A stretch of 64,000 bases of DNA from assembly GCF_000214725.1 (NCBI RefSeq), contig NC_015574.1:1376001-1440000 (forward strand), read 5' to 3'. The stretch's first letter is position 1. Each line of letters opens with the position of its first letter. Below, piece by piece: positions 27,401-37,244 of this stretch. A model generated the notes under the pieces. That model was not told the DNA's origin and made no database searches. It saw nothing but the letters and a program-made list of their open reading frames with translations. A program made the position numbers and the translations under genes. This DNA comes from Methanobacterium paludis (GTDB taxonomy: Archaea > Methanobacteriota > Methanobacteria > Methanobacteriales > Methanobacteriaceae).

Positions 27401-28693
27401 ATGGAACTTACAGTCCAACAGGCAGAGAGAATTGAAGGAATTGTTAAAGCTCCTCCATCTAAAAGTTACACCCACAGGGCATTTATAATAGCTGCCCTTG
27501 CAGAAGGAAAGTCCATAATCAGGGATCCTCTCTACTCAGAGGATACCAACGCATCTCTGGACGCATGTAGGGCCTTCGGATCTGAAGTTCAGGTTGATGA
27601 AGATGATGGTCACTGTACAATCAAAGGAGTTGGGGGACAGCTTAAAACCCCTGAAAATGTTTTAAATGTTAAAAACTCCGGTACAACCCTGAGAATAATG
27701 ACCAGTGTCTCTGCACTTGCTCCGGGGTACACTGTTTTAACAGGAGATAAATCTTTAAGGAAACGTCCAATGCAGGACCTTTTAGATTCACTTAAACAAC
27801 TTGAAGTATCTGCTTTTTCAACCAGAAACAATGGAATGCCACCTGTGATTGTTAAAGGCGGTTTTAAAGGTGGTAAAACTGAAATAAAAGGTAATGTAAG
27901 CTCTCAATTCATATCTTCAATCCTTATAGCCTCACCCTATGCAGAAAATGCTGTAAACCTCCATGTTAAAGGAAAATTCATATCAAAACCCTACGTTGAC
28001 ATGACCCTGGACATTATGAGGAAGTTTGGAGTACAGGCAGAATATGAAAGATCCGAAAGTTCATTTCACATTGAACCTCAAAGCTATAAAAAACGCAATT
28101 ACACCGTTGAAGGAGATTACTCTTCAGCTTCTTATATAATTGCAGCTGCAGCTGCCCTCAAATCAGATGTTACTATTAAAAATCTTCTACATGATTCAAA
28201 ACAGGGCGATAAATTGATAGTTGACATTGTCCAGGATATGGGTTGTGATGTTAAAGTTAAAAGGGATGAGGTTAAGATATCTGGACATGGGAAGTTAAAA
28301 GGAGTGGATGTGGATCTGCAAAATGCCCCGGATCTTCTGCCCACAGTTGCAGCCCTTGGAAGTATATCCCATGGCAAAACCAGGATAACTGGAGTTGAAC
28401 ATGCACGTTACAAGGAAACAGACCGGATCCAGACCTGCGCATCTGAGCTTTCAAAATTGGGAGTAAATGTTCAGGAAGAAAAAGACGGCCTTCTGATTGA
28501 AGGAGGGGTTCATGGTGGTGTTGTTGACTCACATATGGACCACAGGCTTGTTATGGCGCTTTACATAATCGGGCTGAAGGTTGGAAATGTTACAATTAAA
28601 AATGCATCTGTCTACGACGTTTCATTCCCCAAATTCCCCGAGATCATGAAAAAACTTTGCAGGCAGGAAAATGACACAAAAAAAGGATACTAA
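27401..28693 (+). CDS. aroA: 3-phosphoshikimate 1-carboxyvinyltransferase (EPSP synthase) AroA
   Basis: A 430-residue cytoplasmic enzyme that joins shikimate-3-phosphate and PEP in the shikimate pathway. The N-terminal PPSKSYTHRAF (Lys/Ser/Arg of the active site), NSGTTLRIM near residue 90 (the loop equivalent to GNAGTA), and the C-terminal RYKETDRIQ motif are all present, so it looks fully functional. GGAGATAGTGAT precedes the ATG. Its last 23 bases overlap the start of the small GTPase gene, indicating co-transcription. Confidence 0.95.
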   Translation: MELTVQQAERIEGIVKAPPSKSYTHRAFIIAALAEGKSIIRDPLYSEDTNASLDACRAFGSEVQVDEDDGHCTIKGVGGQLKTPENVLNVKNSGTTLRIMTSVSALAPGYTVLTGDKSLRKRPMQDLLDSLKQLEVSAFSTRNNGMPPVIVKGGFKGGKTEIKGNVSSQFISSILIASPYAENAVNLHVKGKFISKPYVDMTLDIMRKFGVQAEYERSESSFHIEPQSYKKRNYTVEGDYSSASYIIAAAAALKSDVTIKNLLHDSKQGDKLIVDIVQDMGCDVKVKRDEVKISGHGKLKGVDVDLQNAPDLLPTVAALGSISHGKTRITGVEHARYKETDRIQTCASELSKLGVNVQEEKDGLLIEGGVHGGVVDSHMDHRLVMALYIIGLKVGNVTIKNASVYDVSFPKFPEIMKKLCRQENDTKKGY

Positions 28694-29147
28694 AATCGTT
28701 ATCTTCGGGTCTTACAATTCTGGAAAGACAACCACCCTTGAGAACATATGCGAGAAAAAAGCCAAAGTTGAATATAAAGGCACAACTGTAGCCCTTGACT
28801 ATGGGAACACCGTAATCAACGGCGAGAAAGTTCATATCTTCGGAACTCCAGGCCAGGAAAGATTTGAATTTATGCGTGAAATACTCTCAAACGGCCTCAA
28901 CGGTGCAATTCTTGTCATAGACAACTCAAAAGGGATTACAAGTGCAGAAGAGGTTATACTGGAAAACTTAATTAATAGAAACATTCCTTACGTTGTATTT
29001 GCCAATAAACAGGATTTAAATCCAGGATTTCCTGAATTTGAAGGTATAAATAAGGAGGTTCCTGTTATACCAACTGTGGCCCTTAAAGGGAAGGGTATAA
29101 ACGAGGGCTTGAACCTGCTTCTTGACATGATAAACAATGAAGCTTAA
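28671..29147 (+). CDS. Small Ras/Arf-like GTPase (COG2229 type)
   Basis: A 158-residue P-loop GTPase. G1 is GSYNSGKTTT (~11-20), G3 is GTPGQERFEF (~58-67), G4 is FANKQDLN (~117-124), and the C-terminal VALKGKG sits at the G5 position. The group to which it belongs (MglA/Arf/SRP-receptor-beta-like single-domain GTPases) often acts in polarity or membrane trafficking; its archaeal role is unknown. It overlaps the end of aroA by 23 bp, so the pair share a transcript. No GAP or effector gene is adjacent. Confidence 0.9.
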   Translation: MTQKKDTKIVIFGSYNSGKTTTLENICEKKAKVEYKGTTVALDYGNTVINGEKVHIFGTPGQERFEFMREILSNGLNGAILVIDNSKGITSAEEVILENLINRNIPYVVFANKQDLNPGFPEFEGINKEVPVIPTVALKGKGINEGLNLLLDMINNEA

Positions 29148-29299
29148 ATCATCTGTTAAACTCTATTTTCAGGCTCCAATTAACTTACAATCCAGGATTA
29201 GATTAATCCTAATTAGGTTAACCCAATTAGATTACAATTGAAATAATTTAATAAATCTTTAAAACAATTATTTACTATTACTAAAAAGAAGAAAATGAG

Positions 29300-29938
29300 G
29301 TGGTACAGATTCCAAAAAGAATTGAAGAGATAGTAAAGCGTCTACAGGAAGAGTACACCCTCAGGATCTTTGAAGACAGCGACCCTTTTAGAGTTCTTAT
29401 ACGAACTATTCTATCCCAGAGGACAAGGGATGAGAACACAGACGCTGCATCAGCATCTTTATTTGCGAGATACCCTACCGCCAGGTTGATTGCAGATGCA
29501 CCAATTGAAAATATTGAAATTTTGATTAAAAAATCCGGTTTTTATCATGTTAAAGCCAAAAGGGTGAAGGAAGTATCTAAAATTATCCACGAAGAATATG
29601 ATGACGTGGTTCCAGATGATATGAAGGAACTTTTATCGCTTCCGGGGGTTGGACGGAAAACTGCAAACTGCGTTCTGGTTTATGGATTCCACAAAGATGC
29701 CATACCCGTGGATGTGCACGTGCACAGGATATCAAACCGGATCGGGCTTGTTGACACCAAAACTCCAGAACAGACTGAAGTTGAGCTCATGAAAACCGTG
29801 CCCAGGAAGTACTGGCTTCCATTAAACGACCTCTTGGTGCAGTTCGGGCAGACCATCTGCAGACCAATTGGACCGAAGCATGAAATTTGCCCGATAGCAG
29901 ATCTCTGCGACTACTACAATAACTTGGAAAAAGAATAA
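29300..29938 (+). CDS. nth: Endonuclease III (Nth) with a Cys-to-His change in the iron-sulfur motif
   Basis: A 212-residue base-excision-repair DNA glycosylase/AP lyase. The helix-hairpin-helix LPGVGRKTANCV contains the catalytic Lys120, and the catalytic Asp138 lies in PVDVHVHR. The C-terminal [4Fe-4S] loop normally reads C-x6-C-x2-C-x5-C; here it is Cys187-x6-His194-x2-Cys197-x5-Cys203, so one ligand position is His. It may bind a cluster with mixed ligation or none. The start is GTG at 29300 with only a weak ribosome-binding site. The gene stands alone between the GTPase and a histidine kinase. Confidence 0.92.
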   Translation: MVQIPKRIEEIVKRLQEEYTLRIFEDSDPFRVLIRTILSQRTRDENTDAASASLFARYPTARLIADAPIENIEILIKKSGFYHVKAKRVKEVSKIIHEEYDDVVPDDMKELLSLPGVGRKTANCVLVYGFHKDAIPVDVHVHRISNRIGLVDTKTPEQTEVELMKTVPRKYWLPLNDLLVQFGQTICRPIGPKHEICPIADLCDYYNNLEKE

Positions 29939-30278
29939 AGTTTCAATAACTGTTTTTATTTAGATATTATTTATACAAAAACTTAATTTAGAATTAATTT
30001 ACTTACTATTAGAATTTAATTTTAATCTACTTTAAAAGTTAATTCAGTTCAGTATTAATTAATTACTTAAACTCAACCTCCATAATAACTTTTGAGGTTT
30101 CTGCTGTGTTCCTTTTTTATTTGGAACTTAGAAATTACCATAAAACTATTAATATCAAATAGATAGATAATAAAACAGGAAAATTGAGTATTAGTATTTC
30201 AAAATATTTTTTATGGAAATAGATGGAATATAAATCTAATATTCAGATTTAATAAGGATTAAGCCATGGAGAACTGCA
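29939..30278. other. Intergenic region before the histidine kinase
   Basis: About 340 bp of AT-rich sequence. A GGAG ribosome-binding site lies just before the kinase ATG. No open frame or convincing structure is seen. Confidence 0.4.
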
Positions 30279-32486
30279 ATGAATCTATATGCATTCATAT
30301 CCATTTTTGCATCGATTTTAACCATCTTCCTTGGTAATTTCATTTATTACAAAAATCCAAAAAACAGATTGAACCAGTTAATAGCCATTTTATGCTTTTT
30401 AGTAGCTTACCTTTCATTTGTTAACTTTAGTTTGAGGAATGCTGAAAGTTACTATACTGCCTACTTATGGTTAAAGGCAAGTGTTCTCTGGCCTTTGATG
30501 ACGCCACTTATTTTAACCATAGTTTTAATGGCTACAAAGAATGATCTTTTGAAAAACAGGATATTCTTAGTGTTGCTGTACATTCCATCGATTATAATTT
30601 CCATATTACAATTTACAACCAACCAGATCACAAGCAACATTATGGTAATGGAGTACTGGGGCTGGACAAGTCCTACAGCTTTTAATTCTCCAGTTTTATA
30701 TTTGAGCATGTTATGGATCACCCTTTTGGGAATTACATCAATAACTTTGTCTTATTTGCACTACAGGAAAAGTAAGGGTCTTGAAAAACAACAAACATTC
30801 TATATACTAATGGGTTTAACTGTTGTGATAATTTTATCTCTAATTACCGAGGCAATTTTACCCTTAAGTTCAATAGAATTTCCAGGTATTACCTACTTCG
30901 CAGCTGCATTGGGACTCCTTCTTGTTTCATATGGAGTAAGTCAGTACAAATTGCCAGCTTTAACACCGGCAATTGCAGCCGATGAAATTGTTTCAACAAT
31001 AACCAACTTCCTCGTAATAACAGATGACAACCATGAGATTAAATACATAAATCCAGCGGGTTTAAAGCTTTTAGAATATCGTTATGAAGAGATAGAGGGT
31101 AAAAATCTTAAAACAATTCTTCCAAAGCACGGAAGTCTGGATTCAAAGAGTTTAAATAGTTCTATAAACATCTCTGAAACCATTTTAAGGGATAGAAATG
31201 GAGAGGACATTCCCATATTACTATCAACTTCAGTTATATCAAAAAAATCAAGTTTGCTGGGCATTTTATATATGGGAACTGATATAAGGGAAAGAAAAGC
31301 TGTTGAAAGGAAGAAAAAGGCCCTTTCCAAACAAACCATTGTCAGGCAAGGTGTTCTGCTTGAACTTTACAGGGAAGATATATTTGATCTTGAAACAACC
31401 CTGAAAAAGCTTACAAAAACAGATTCCAGGACTCTTGATGTGGATCGGGTCGGTGTCTGGTTTTTCAAAAAGGATAAAACACTTATAGAATGTTCTGACA
31501 TTTACATTTTAAATGAAGACCGCCATGAAGTAGGATTAACATTTAAAAAAGAGGATTATCCTAAGTACTTAGAGGCCCTTAAAAAATCCCACAACATCAC
31601 TGCAAGAAACGCACAGAAACACCCTGTCACATCAGAATTTTCAGATTCGTACCTGAAACCAAACAGGATCCTTTCAGTGATGAATGTTCCAATATGGCTT
31701 CAAGGAGAAATGATTGGTATTTTAGCTCATGAGCAAACAAGAAACCTGAGAGAATGGACCTTGGAAGAGCAGGACTTTGCTGCATCCATTTCATACATGA
31801 TATCTCTCTCATTAGAAGCTTCCAAACGGGAAAAGGCACAAAAACAAATTATCAATTCCTTGGAAGAGAAAGAGGTTCTGATTCGGGAGGTTCATCACCG
31901 TGTTAAAAACAACATGCAGATCATCTCAAGCCTCCTCAGCCTGCAGTCCAGCACCATTGACAACAAAAAAATGAAGGATATTCTCGAAGAGAGCCAGAAC
32001 AGGGTTAAATCAATGTCAATGATACATGAACAACTTTATCAATCAGAAGACCTTGTAAAAATTGATTTCAGTAGCTACGTTAACGGCCTCGTAAAAAACC
32101 TCTTCCAAACTTACTCAACTGTTTCGCAAATTGAATTGGATGTGGATGTTGATGAAGAAGTTAAACTAAACATTGAAACGTCAATACCCTGCGGACTCAT
32201 CATAAACGAACTGGTAAGCAACTCATTAAAACATGCCTTCAAAGATGGTATCAATGGAAAGATCTGGGTTAAAATGAAGAAAAAAGACGATCAAATTATC
32301 TTAAAATTGATTGATAACGGTGCTGGACTTCCAGATGATTTCCAATTAGAAAAAACCTCAACACTAGGTTTAAAACTTGTTAACGGTTTAGTTGAACAGA
32401 TAAATGGGAAAATAGAGGTTAACACTGAACATGGCACATCTTTCATCATAAAGTTCAGGGAACTGGAATATAAACGGCGGGTGTGA
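30279..32486 (+). CDS. Sensor histidine kinase (7TM sensor, PAS, GAF, HisKA_2, HATPase)
   Basis: A 735-residue membrane sensor. Residues 1-225 hold about seven hydrophobic helices of the kind that precede many archaeal kinases (7TM sensor region). A PAS domain (~238-345, with TDDNHEIKYINPAGLKLL), a GAF domain (~365-520) and a HisKA_2 dimerisation domain with phosphoacceptor His in EVHHRVKNNMQIISSLLSLQ (~540-560) follow. A HATPase domain (~625-735) has NELVSNSLKHAF and DNGAGLP. No response regulator is adjacent, so it is an orphan kinase. A related HisKA_2 kinase occurs at 59056. Confidence 0.92.
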   Translation: MNLYAFISIFASILTIFLGNFIYYKNPKNRLNQLIAILCFLVAYLSFVNFSLRNAESYYTAYLWLKASVLWPLMTPLILTIVLMATKNDLLKNRIFLVLLYIPSIIISILQFTTNQITSNIMVMEYWGWTSPTAFNSPVLYLSMLWITLLGITSITLSYLHYRKSKGLEKQQTFYILMGLTVVIILSLITEAILPLSSIEFPGITYFAAALGLLLVSYGVSQYKLPALTPAIAADEIVSTITNFLVITDDNHEIKYINPAGLKLLEYRYEEIEGKNLKTILPKHGSLDSKSLNSSINISETILRDRNGEDIPILLSTSVISKKSSLLGILYMGTDIRERKAVERKKKALSKQTIVRQGVLLELYREDIFDLETTLKKLTKTDSRTLDVDRVGVWFFKKDKTLIECSDIYILNEDRHEVGLTFKKEDYPKYLEALKKSHNITARNAQKHPVTSEFSDSYLKPNRILSVMNVPIWLQGEMIGILAHEQTRNLREWTLEEQDFAASISYMISLSLEASKREKAQKQIINSLEEKEVLIREVHHRVKNNMQIISSLLSLQSSTIDNKKMKDILEESQNRVKSMSMIHEQLYQSEDLVKIDFSSYVNGLVKNLFQTYSTVSQIELDVDVDEEVKLNIETSIPCGLIINELVSNSLKHAFKDGINGKIWVKMKKKDDQIILKLIDNGAGLPDDFQLEKTSTLGLKLVNGLVEQINGKIEVNTEHGTSFIIKFRELEYKRRV

Positions 32487-32725
32487 AGTTAAAACATATT
32501 TGTAAATTAAAATATTAGTTAATCTAAAATATCAGTTAATCTGTAATTTTACCTCATCATAATAAACCAATCAAATAAAACAGTCAAATAACTAGAAATT
32601 AATAAAAAAAACTACAAAAAAAGGTGAAAAATCTTAGATTGACTCAATAAAAAGTAATTAAAACAAAAGTTGTCAAATAAACCCTGTTTTATTAGTTTTA
32701 CATCAAATTCATCCAGAAAAGTTTA

Positions 32726-32747
32726 CATGAACCTCTGGGAGGTCATG
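32726..32747. terminator. GC-rich hairpin between convergent genes
   Basis: CATGAACCTC and GAGGTCATG can pair around a TGG loop with one bulged base, midway between the converging kinase and RecJ-like genes. It could act as a bidirectional terminator or transcript-end structure. Confidence 0.45.
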
Positions 32748-32773
32748 TCAGTCCTGTAAATAAAATCTGGATT

Positions 32774-34960
32774 TTATTTAGTATTCAATTTACTGAGATT
32801 TGCAACTTCATCTGCAAAGGATCCTAAAACCTGTTCAGACAAACCTTCCACAAATTTCAGGGAACCCGCACATTCGTGTCCTCCACCATCTATACCAGCT
32901 TCTGGAATTTCAACTGCAAGTTTTGATACGATGTTATTGAGGTTGAAACCGTACATCTCATTTACAGCATCAGTTGCCCTTATAACTGAAAAGTCAGGCC
33001 CAAATGCCAGTGTGATTATAGGTCTCTGCTCACCGTAACTTTGAACTATGTTATCGTGCACAAATCCGCATGTTTTACCCGGGGCAGGGTACGTGAACTT
33101 GTGGGCAAATTTCTCAACATCCAATATGCTGAAAACCAGTCCGTTTGGAAGTTCTTTGGTTTTGAGGTTTGGAAGAGCTGCCTTCATCTGGGTTGCAACC
33201 CTCTTTTGGGATTCATTGTAAAGGGCATCCACAAGTTTTTCGTGTTTTTCCTTGTTTCCAAGGCCGAGAATAGTGTCTATAAGTCCTCTACCATTCATGA
33301 ACCTCAAGAAAAAGGCTTCAAAGTCTATGCATGTTGCAACTTTATCAAGGTCTTCTTCAGTGTATCCTTTCTCTTCTGCAAGTTTTATGTAAGCTTTTGC
33401 CTCTGTGGACCTTGCATGGTCACCTACTGCAGCAATACCTGGTAGATGCATCAGTTTGTCTTCAACTTCAGGATTTATCATCTTTGCAACTTCAACTGCA
33501 AGTGCACCGGCTGTTATCTGTGAATCGCCACCAACAAGGTATGGGTTAACGTGTGTGTCAACGTATTCATCTACAGCAACCTTTCCATCGTTCACTTCAC
33601 CGGGGAAGTGGTGATCTATAACCACTACTTCAATATCGTAGATTTTAACCTGCATAATGGCAAGGATATCCTCTTCGGTGGATCCGTTGTCCAGTAAAAC
33701 TAAAAGTGGAAGTTTCTGGCCGTGTCTTTCTGTATCTTCAAGGGAAAATGATAGATCCTTTACAACATCTTCTATCTCATAGAAAGGAGCTTTACTTGGT
33801 GCTCTTTTAAAGAAATGCCATTCTGCATCGCTGTCGTTGTTGATTTCCTTTAACAATGGTACAACGGCCTTTTCAATGGCAACTCCAGCACATATTCCGT
33901 CTGCATCTGCATGGTGCCTTACCAGAACTGATCTACCGTCAAGGATTGCTCTTCTTATGGCTTTTGCAGCCGCCATCATTTTTGGTTTGAGTTTTTCAAG
34001 GGTTTCACTTTGAATCAAGAATTCTGTGTCCTCGGGCTTGGCTTTTTCGTCTATTGCTTCATTTATAAGCCTTCTTGCCTCTGAAGCTTCGTCTCCGTCA
34101 ACCGCTTCTACTGATTCAGATTCTATCTGTATCTTTCCACCATGAAGAGAAACTTCTCCAATGATTTCCACAATGTCTCCGGTGTTTATGCTTGGATAAA
34201 CCCTTACACCAGGTTCGTCAAAGGCTGCTGCCCATGTTGTTGATGTTTCATCAGAAACCGTGAATATGGTGGGTCCTGAGGTCTGCTGTATCTGAACAAT
34301 TTCACCAACAAGTTTTACTGTTTTTCCCATAGATTTTGTGGTTACATCACCTATTTTAACCCTTGGTACATTTTTTCTAAGGTTTACAAGTTCATATCCA
34401 CCTTTGATATTGGACTGTGTAAGGTCTACTTCGCCTTTACCCCTTTTAATCTCAATTATCTTAACAAAAAGTTCATCACCAACTCTGTAGCCAGGTGATC
34501 TCATTCTGAGAAGACCGTATGCCTTTTTACTGAGGCTTACAAAGACTCCGTAGTTTTCAACTCGTGTGATTTTACCTTTGTAGTTTGATCCAACCTCAAG
34601 GTCGTCTATGTCACAGGATGGGTGAAGGGCATAAACTGTTTCTTTAACTTCACAACCGTCACAGAAGTCGCCAGAATCTATTTCTTTGCCGCATTTTTTG
34701 CAAACATTCTTTTCTCCTTTGCCGTTGCAGACAGGGCATGTTTCATGGACTTCTACTTCACCTTTACCGCCACAAACATCACAGGGAACTTCTTCTTCCC
34801 CATCGAGCTGGAAGTGTTTCACTGCTTTGGTTGCTACGCCTTTGAAGTGTTTTTTAAGGTCCACTTCACTTTTAACACCTGTACCATTACAGGTTTCACA
34901 TTCCTTGTAACTTATTACTTTATATCCTTTACCTTTACATTCTAAACATCTTTTTATCAT
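32774..34960 (-). CDS. DHH-family phosphoesterase, RecJ-like, with DnaJ-type zinc finger, S1 and OB domains
   Basis: A 728-residue archaeal nuclease-like protein. Order: CxxCxGxG zinc fingers (~4-110, several CXXC pairs), S1 RNA-binding domain (~115-185), OB-fold (~200-290), DHH domain with RHHADADGICAGVAI (motif I), LLDNGSTEED, VIDHHFPG (the DHH motif) and GDHA, then DHHA1 with the C-terminal GGGHECAG motif. It resembles the archaeal RecJ homologues that process single-stranded DNA or RNA ends, but the zinc finger plus S1/OB layout suggests a nucleic-acid target that could be RNA. GAGGT precedes the ATG. Confidence 0.93.
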   Translation of the reverse strand: MIKRCLECKGKGYKVISYKECETCNGTGVKSEVDLKKHFKGVATKAVKHFQLDGEEEVPCDVCGGKGEVEVHETCPVCNGKGEKNVCKKCGKEIDSGDFCDGCEVKETVYALHPSCDIDDLEVGSNYKGKITRVENYGVFVSLSKKAYGLLRMRSPGYRVGDELFVKIIEIKRGKGEVDLTQSNIKGGYELVNLRKNVPRVKIGDVTTKSMGKTVKLVGEIVQIQQTSGPTIFTVSDETSTTWAAAFDEPGVRVYPSINTGDIVEIIGEVSLHGGKIQIESESVEAVDGDEASEARRLINEAIDEKAKPEDTEFLIQSETLEKLKPKMMAAAKAIRRAILDGRSVLVRHHADADGICAGVAIEKAVVPLLKEINNDSDAEWHFFKRAPSKAPFYEIEDVVKDLSFSLEDTERHGQKLPLLVLLDNGSTEEDILAIMQVKIYDIEVVVIDHHFPGEVNDGKVAVDEYVDTHVNPYLVGGDSQITAGALAVEVAKMINPEVEDKLMHLPGIAAVGDHARSTEAKAYIKLAEEKGYTEEDLDKVATCIDFEAFFLRFMNGRGLIDTILGLGNKEKHEKLVDALYNESQKRVATQMKAALPNLKTKELPNGLVFSILDVEKFAHKFTYPAPGKTCGFVHDNIVQSYGEQRPIITLAFGPDFSVIRATDAVNEMYGFNLNNIVSKLAVEIPEAGIDGGGHECAGSLKFVEGLSEQVLGSFADEVANLSKLNTK

Positions 34961-34980
34961 TTATTAACCTCATAACACGA

Positions 34981-35466
34981 TCACTTAAATTTAGAAGGAT
35001 TTTGTAACACTAAATTGTCTCTATCCGTTTTAAATTCTATTGCTTTATCCATATATCCATTTGAAAGACTGATATGGGTATTTGCATTTACAGTGTCGTT
35101 TTCTTGTAGATATGGAATCGCAGTTTTAAGTTCCGTTGTTGCATTTATTTTTGTATCTAACTCTGAAATAACGTACTGCATATAATTTACGTATATATTA
35201 TCGTTGGAATCCTGCGCATATTTCAAACCAGTCTTTGCAGAGGATTCAGCTAGGTTGAAATCAGATAAAGCGTTGTTACAGTCTGTAAGTGCTTCATCAT
35301 ATTGAAATTTATTTGTAGCATTCGCTGCCTGATTAAAGCTAGCATCACCGCTTTTAAGATGGCTATTTATGGAAGTCGCATCAATGTTAGATGTACTTGA
35401 ACCTATACATCCGCTCAAGAATACAACGAGAACAACGATAGACAGAATTAAGATTTTATTCTTCAT
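34981..35466 (-). CDS. Putative lipoprotein
   Basis: A 161-residue protein with a classical lipoprotein signal: basic start (MKNK), hydrophobic core, and LSGC lipobox at about residues 17-20. The mature part is mostly helical with no Cys and many Asn/Thr/Asp, predicted to be a small bundle on the outer face of the membrane. No family recognised. It lies just upstream of the RecJ-like gene (20 bp gap, same strand), so the two may share a transcript. Confidence 0.75.
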   Translation of the reverse strand: MKNKILILSIVVLVVFLSGCIGSSTSNIDATSINSHLKSGDASFNQAANATNKFQYDEALTDCNNALSDFNLAESSAKTGLKYAQDSNDNIYVNYMQYVISELDTKINATTELKTAIPYLQENDTVNANTHISLSNGYMDKAIEFKTDRDNLVLQNPSKFK

Positions 35467-35742
35467 ATCAATCCACTTTCTAATTAACTGATATTAATTA
35501 ATCAATTTTTTAATTTAAGTTATAATTACTCTTCTAAATTAGTTTTATCTTTAAATTATAGATCATCCTTTAGATTAATTTTATCTTAACTTATATATTA
35601 ATCTCTGATTTCTTTATATGTTGTTTAAGTTTAAAAGAATTTACATTAATAGGTTTAATTTTCCTAAAAACAAGGAACTATTGACGTTTTAAATTAAATA
35701 AAATTTAAAAGAAGTATAATATCATATATATGTGTAGTTCAT

Positions 35743-36129
35743 TTAAATAGATTGGGATCGCCATAACCCATGAACAGTACAGTACTCCCTGGCTTTGATA
35801 ACGTCATTAAATTCTATTTCAAACTCAGCCTCAGGAGCATCACCAGGTTTGAGGAATTTCCTGTATACCCCACCATCTGTTGTTATTGAAATCCATTCTA
35901 TGAAGTGTTTTTCTTCCATTGGATGTTTTAATGTACTGACTTTAACTTTAACACCTTTATCTGTTTTTTCTATTATTGGGATATGTTTTTCAGCCCCTGT
36001 TTCCTGTGGTGTGTCATCCAGAAGTTCCATACCGTTTCCACAGCAATTTAAACTTCCTCCCCCTACATGTATCACTTCAATAATGTTTCCACAAACATTG
36101 CACCTGTAAATTTGTCCTCTTTCAACCAT
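35743..36129 (-). CDS. Desulfoferrodoxin (superoxide reductase)
   Basis: A 128-residue, two-centre superoxide reductase. The N-terminal desulforedoxin centre has Cys10-x2-Cys13 and Cys29-Cys30. The catalytic Fe(His)4-Cys centre is formed by His49, His69, His75, Cys117 and His120, with the EKH-type Glu/Lys before the first His. It reduces superoxide to peroxide without making oxygen, a standard defence in anaerobes. GAGGGAT precedes the ATG. Upstream lies a tandem ~24-bp repeat, and rubrerythrin follows upstream on the same strand; the two cooperate in peroxide/superoxide removal. Confidence 0.95.
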   Translation of the reverse strand: MVERGQIYRCNVCGNIIEVIHVGGGSLNCCGNGMELLDDTPQETGAEKHIPIIEKTDKGVKVKVSTLKHPMEEKHFIEWISITTDGGVYRKFLKPGDAPEAEFEIEFNDVIKAREYCTVHGLWRSQSI

Positions 36130-36172
36130 AGTATCCCTCTAATTTTAATATGATCTAAATTTGATCTAGTAA

Positions 36173-36217
36173 GATGATCTAATTTAATCCATGTAATATG
36201 ATCTAATTTAATCCATC
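36173..36217 (-). repeat. Tandem ~24-bp repeat upstream of desulfoferrodoxin
   Basis: ATGATCTAATTTAATCCAT occurs twice in tandem (about 36173-36192 and 36197-36217), within 90 bp of the desulfoferrodoxin start on the upstream side. It could be a duplicated operator. Confidence 0.65.
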
Positions 36218-36342
36218 TGGTTAACTCTTTTACTATTTAACTAAATATTTTTAACCAAATACTTTTCAAACTCATATTGTAACTTCAAAGAAAAATAAAT
36301 TAAAGAAAATTCTCATTAATCTTTTAGTTTTACTGACGTTCA

Positions 36343-36930
36343 TCAGTAAGTTTCACAAAGAATTTCGAAGTATTTGCTTGAATGGCCGCATGCAGGACAT
36401 TTTGGTATCGGTTCATTTCCTGTATGAACGTATCCACATTTACGGCAGAGCCATTTAACTTCCTGCTCTTTTTTGAACACTGTTCCTGCCTCAACTTCAC
36501 CTAAAAGTTTTGTGTAGCGTTCTTCATGATGTTCCTCTGCACGTCCGATTGCGCGCAGCCTGACAGCTATAATATCGTACCCTTCTTCATCAGCAGCATC
36601 TGCAAATTCAGGATACATCTGGCTGTTTTCGTAGTGTTCACCAGCTATTGCTGCTTTGAGGTTCTCAACCGTGTCACCCATTATTAGAGGTGCTTCTGCT
36701 TCCACAGTTACAGCATCTAAATCTTCACTGGACTCCTCTCTAAGCTCTTGTATCAACTTAAAAATCCATTTAGCATGTTGACGTTCATTTTCAGCCGTTA
36801 CGAGGAATATTTCAGCTATCTGTTCATAACCTTCTTTCTTAGCGATTTTAGAATAAAAACTGTATCGATTCCTGGCCTGACTTTCACCAATGAATGCCTT
36901 GCTTAAGTTTTCCAACGTTTTTTTCATCAT
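36343..36930 (-). CDS. Rubrerythrin
   Basis: A 195-residue non-haem di-iron peroxidase. The N-terminal four-helix ferritin-like domain (~1-145) has the di-iron ligands in GESQARNRYSFY, AENERQHAKW, AGEHYENSQMYPEF and RAEEHHEERY, and the C-terminal rubredoxin domain has CRKCGYVHTG and CPACGHSSKYFE. It uses electrons from rubredoxin-type carriers to reduce H2O2, complementing the adjacent superoxide reductase. I start it at the ATG at 36930 (GGTG upstream); an in-frame GTG lies two codons before. Typical length. Confidence 0.93.
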   Translation of the reverse strand: MMKKTLENLSKAFIGESQARNRYSFYSKIAKKEGYEQIAEIFLVTAENERQHAKWIFKLIQELREESSEDLDAVTVEAEAPLIMGDTVENLKAAIAGEHYENSQMYPEFADAADEEGYDIIAVRLRAIGRAEEHHEERYTKLLGEVEAGTVFKKEQEVKWLCRKCGYVHTGNEPIPKCPACGHSSKYFEILCETY

Positions 36931-36936
36931 AAACAC

Positions 36937-37233
36937 CAGCTAACTATTTATAAGTTCTATTTAATAAATTTTTATAATTAGTGATTATATGATTAGTTTC
37001 AAAAATTCCTCTTTTTTAATATTTTAGTGGATTTTAAGGTTAATTTGTCATATCCAAACTTCTAAAACCATTATAAACAAAATTCAAGGTTTATTGAAAA
37101 TATTCCAACAACTTATGGAATCAACGAAACATAGAAGACATTTTAAATAATTTTAAAAAAAATACTCAGTTTTTTTTTCTTTTGCTATCTTGTCAAGTAA
37201 TGAATTTAGTAACTATTTTTCTAGATCATAATG
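36937..37233. other. Intergenic region between rubrerythrin and the arsR-type gene
   Basis: Divergent promoters share about 300 bp. No open frame. The promoter of the metal-resistance operon lies at its right end. Confidence 0.4.
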
Positions 37234-37242
37234 TTTATATAT
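37234..37242 (+). promoter_or_regulatory. TATA box of the arsR-type/P-type ATPase operon
   Basis: TTTATATAT lies 23-31 nt before the start codon at 37265, placing transcription start close to that ATG. The palindromic operator follows immediately. Confidence 0.55.
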
Positions 37243-37244
37243 GG

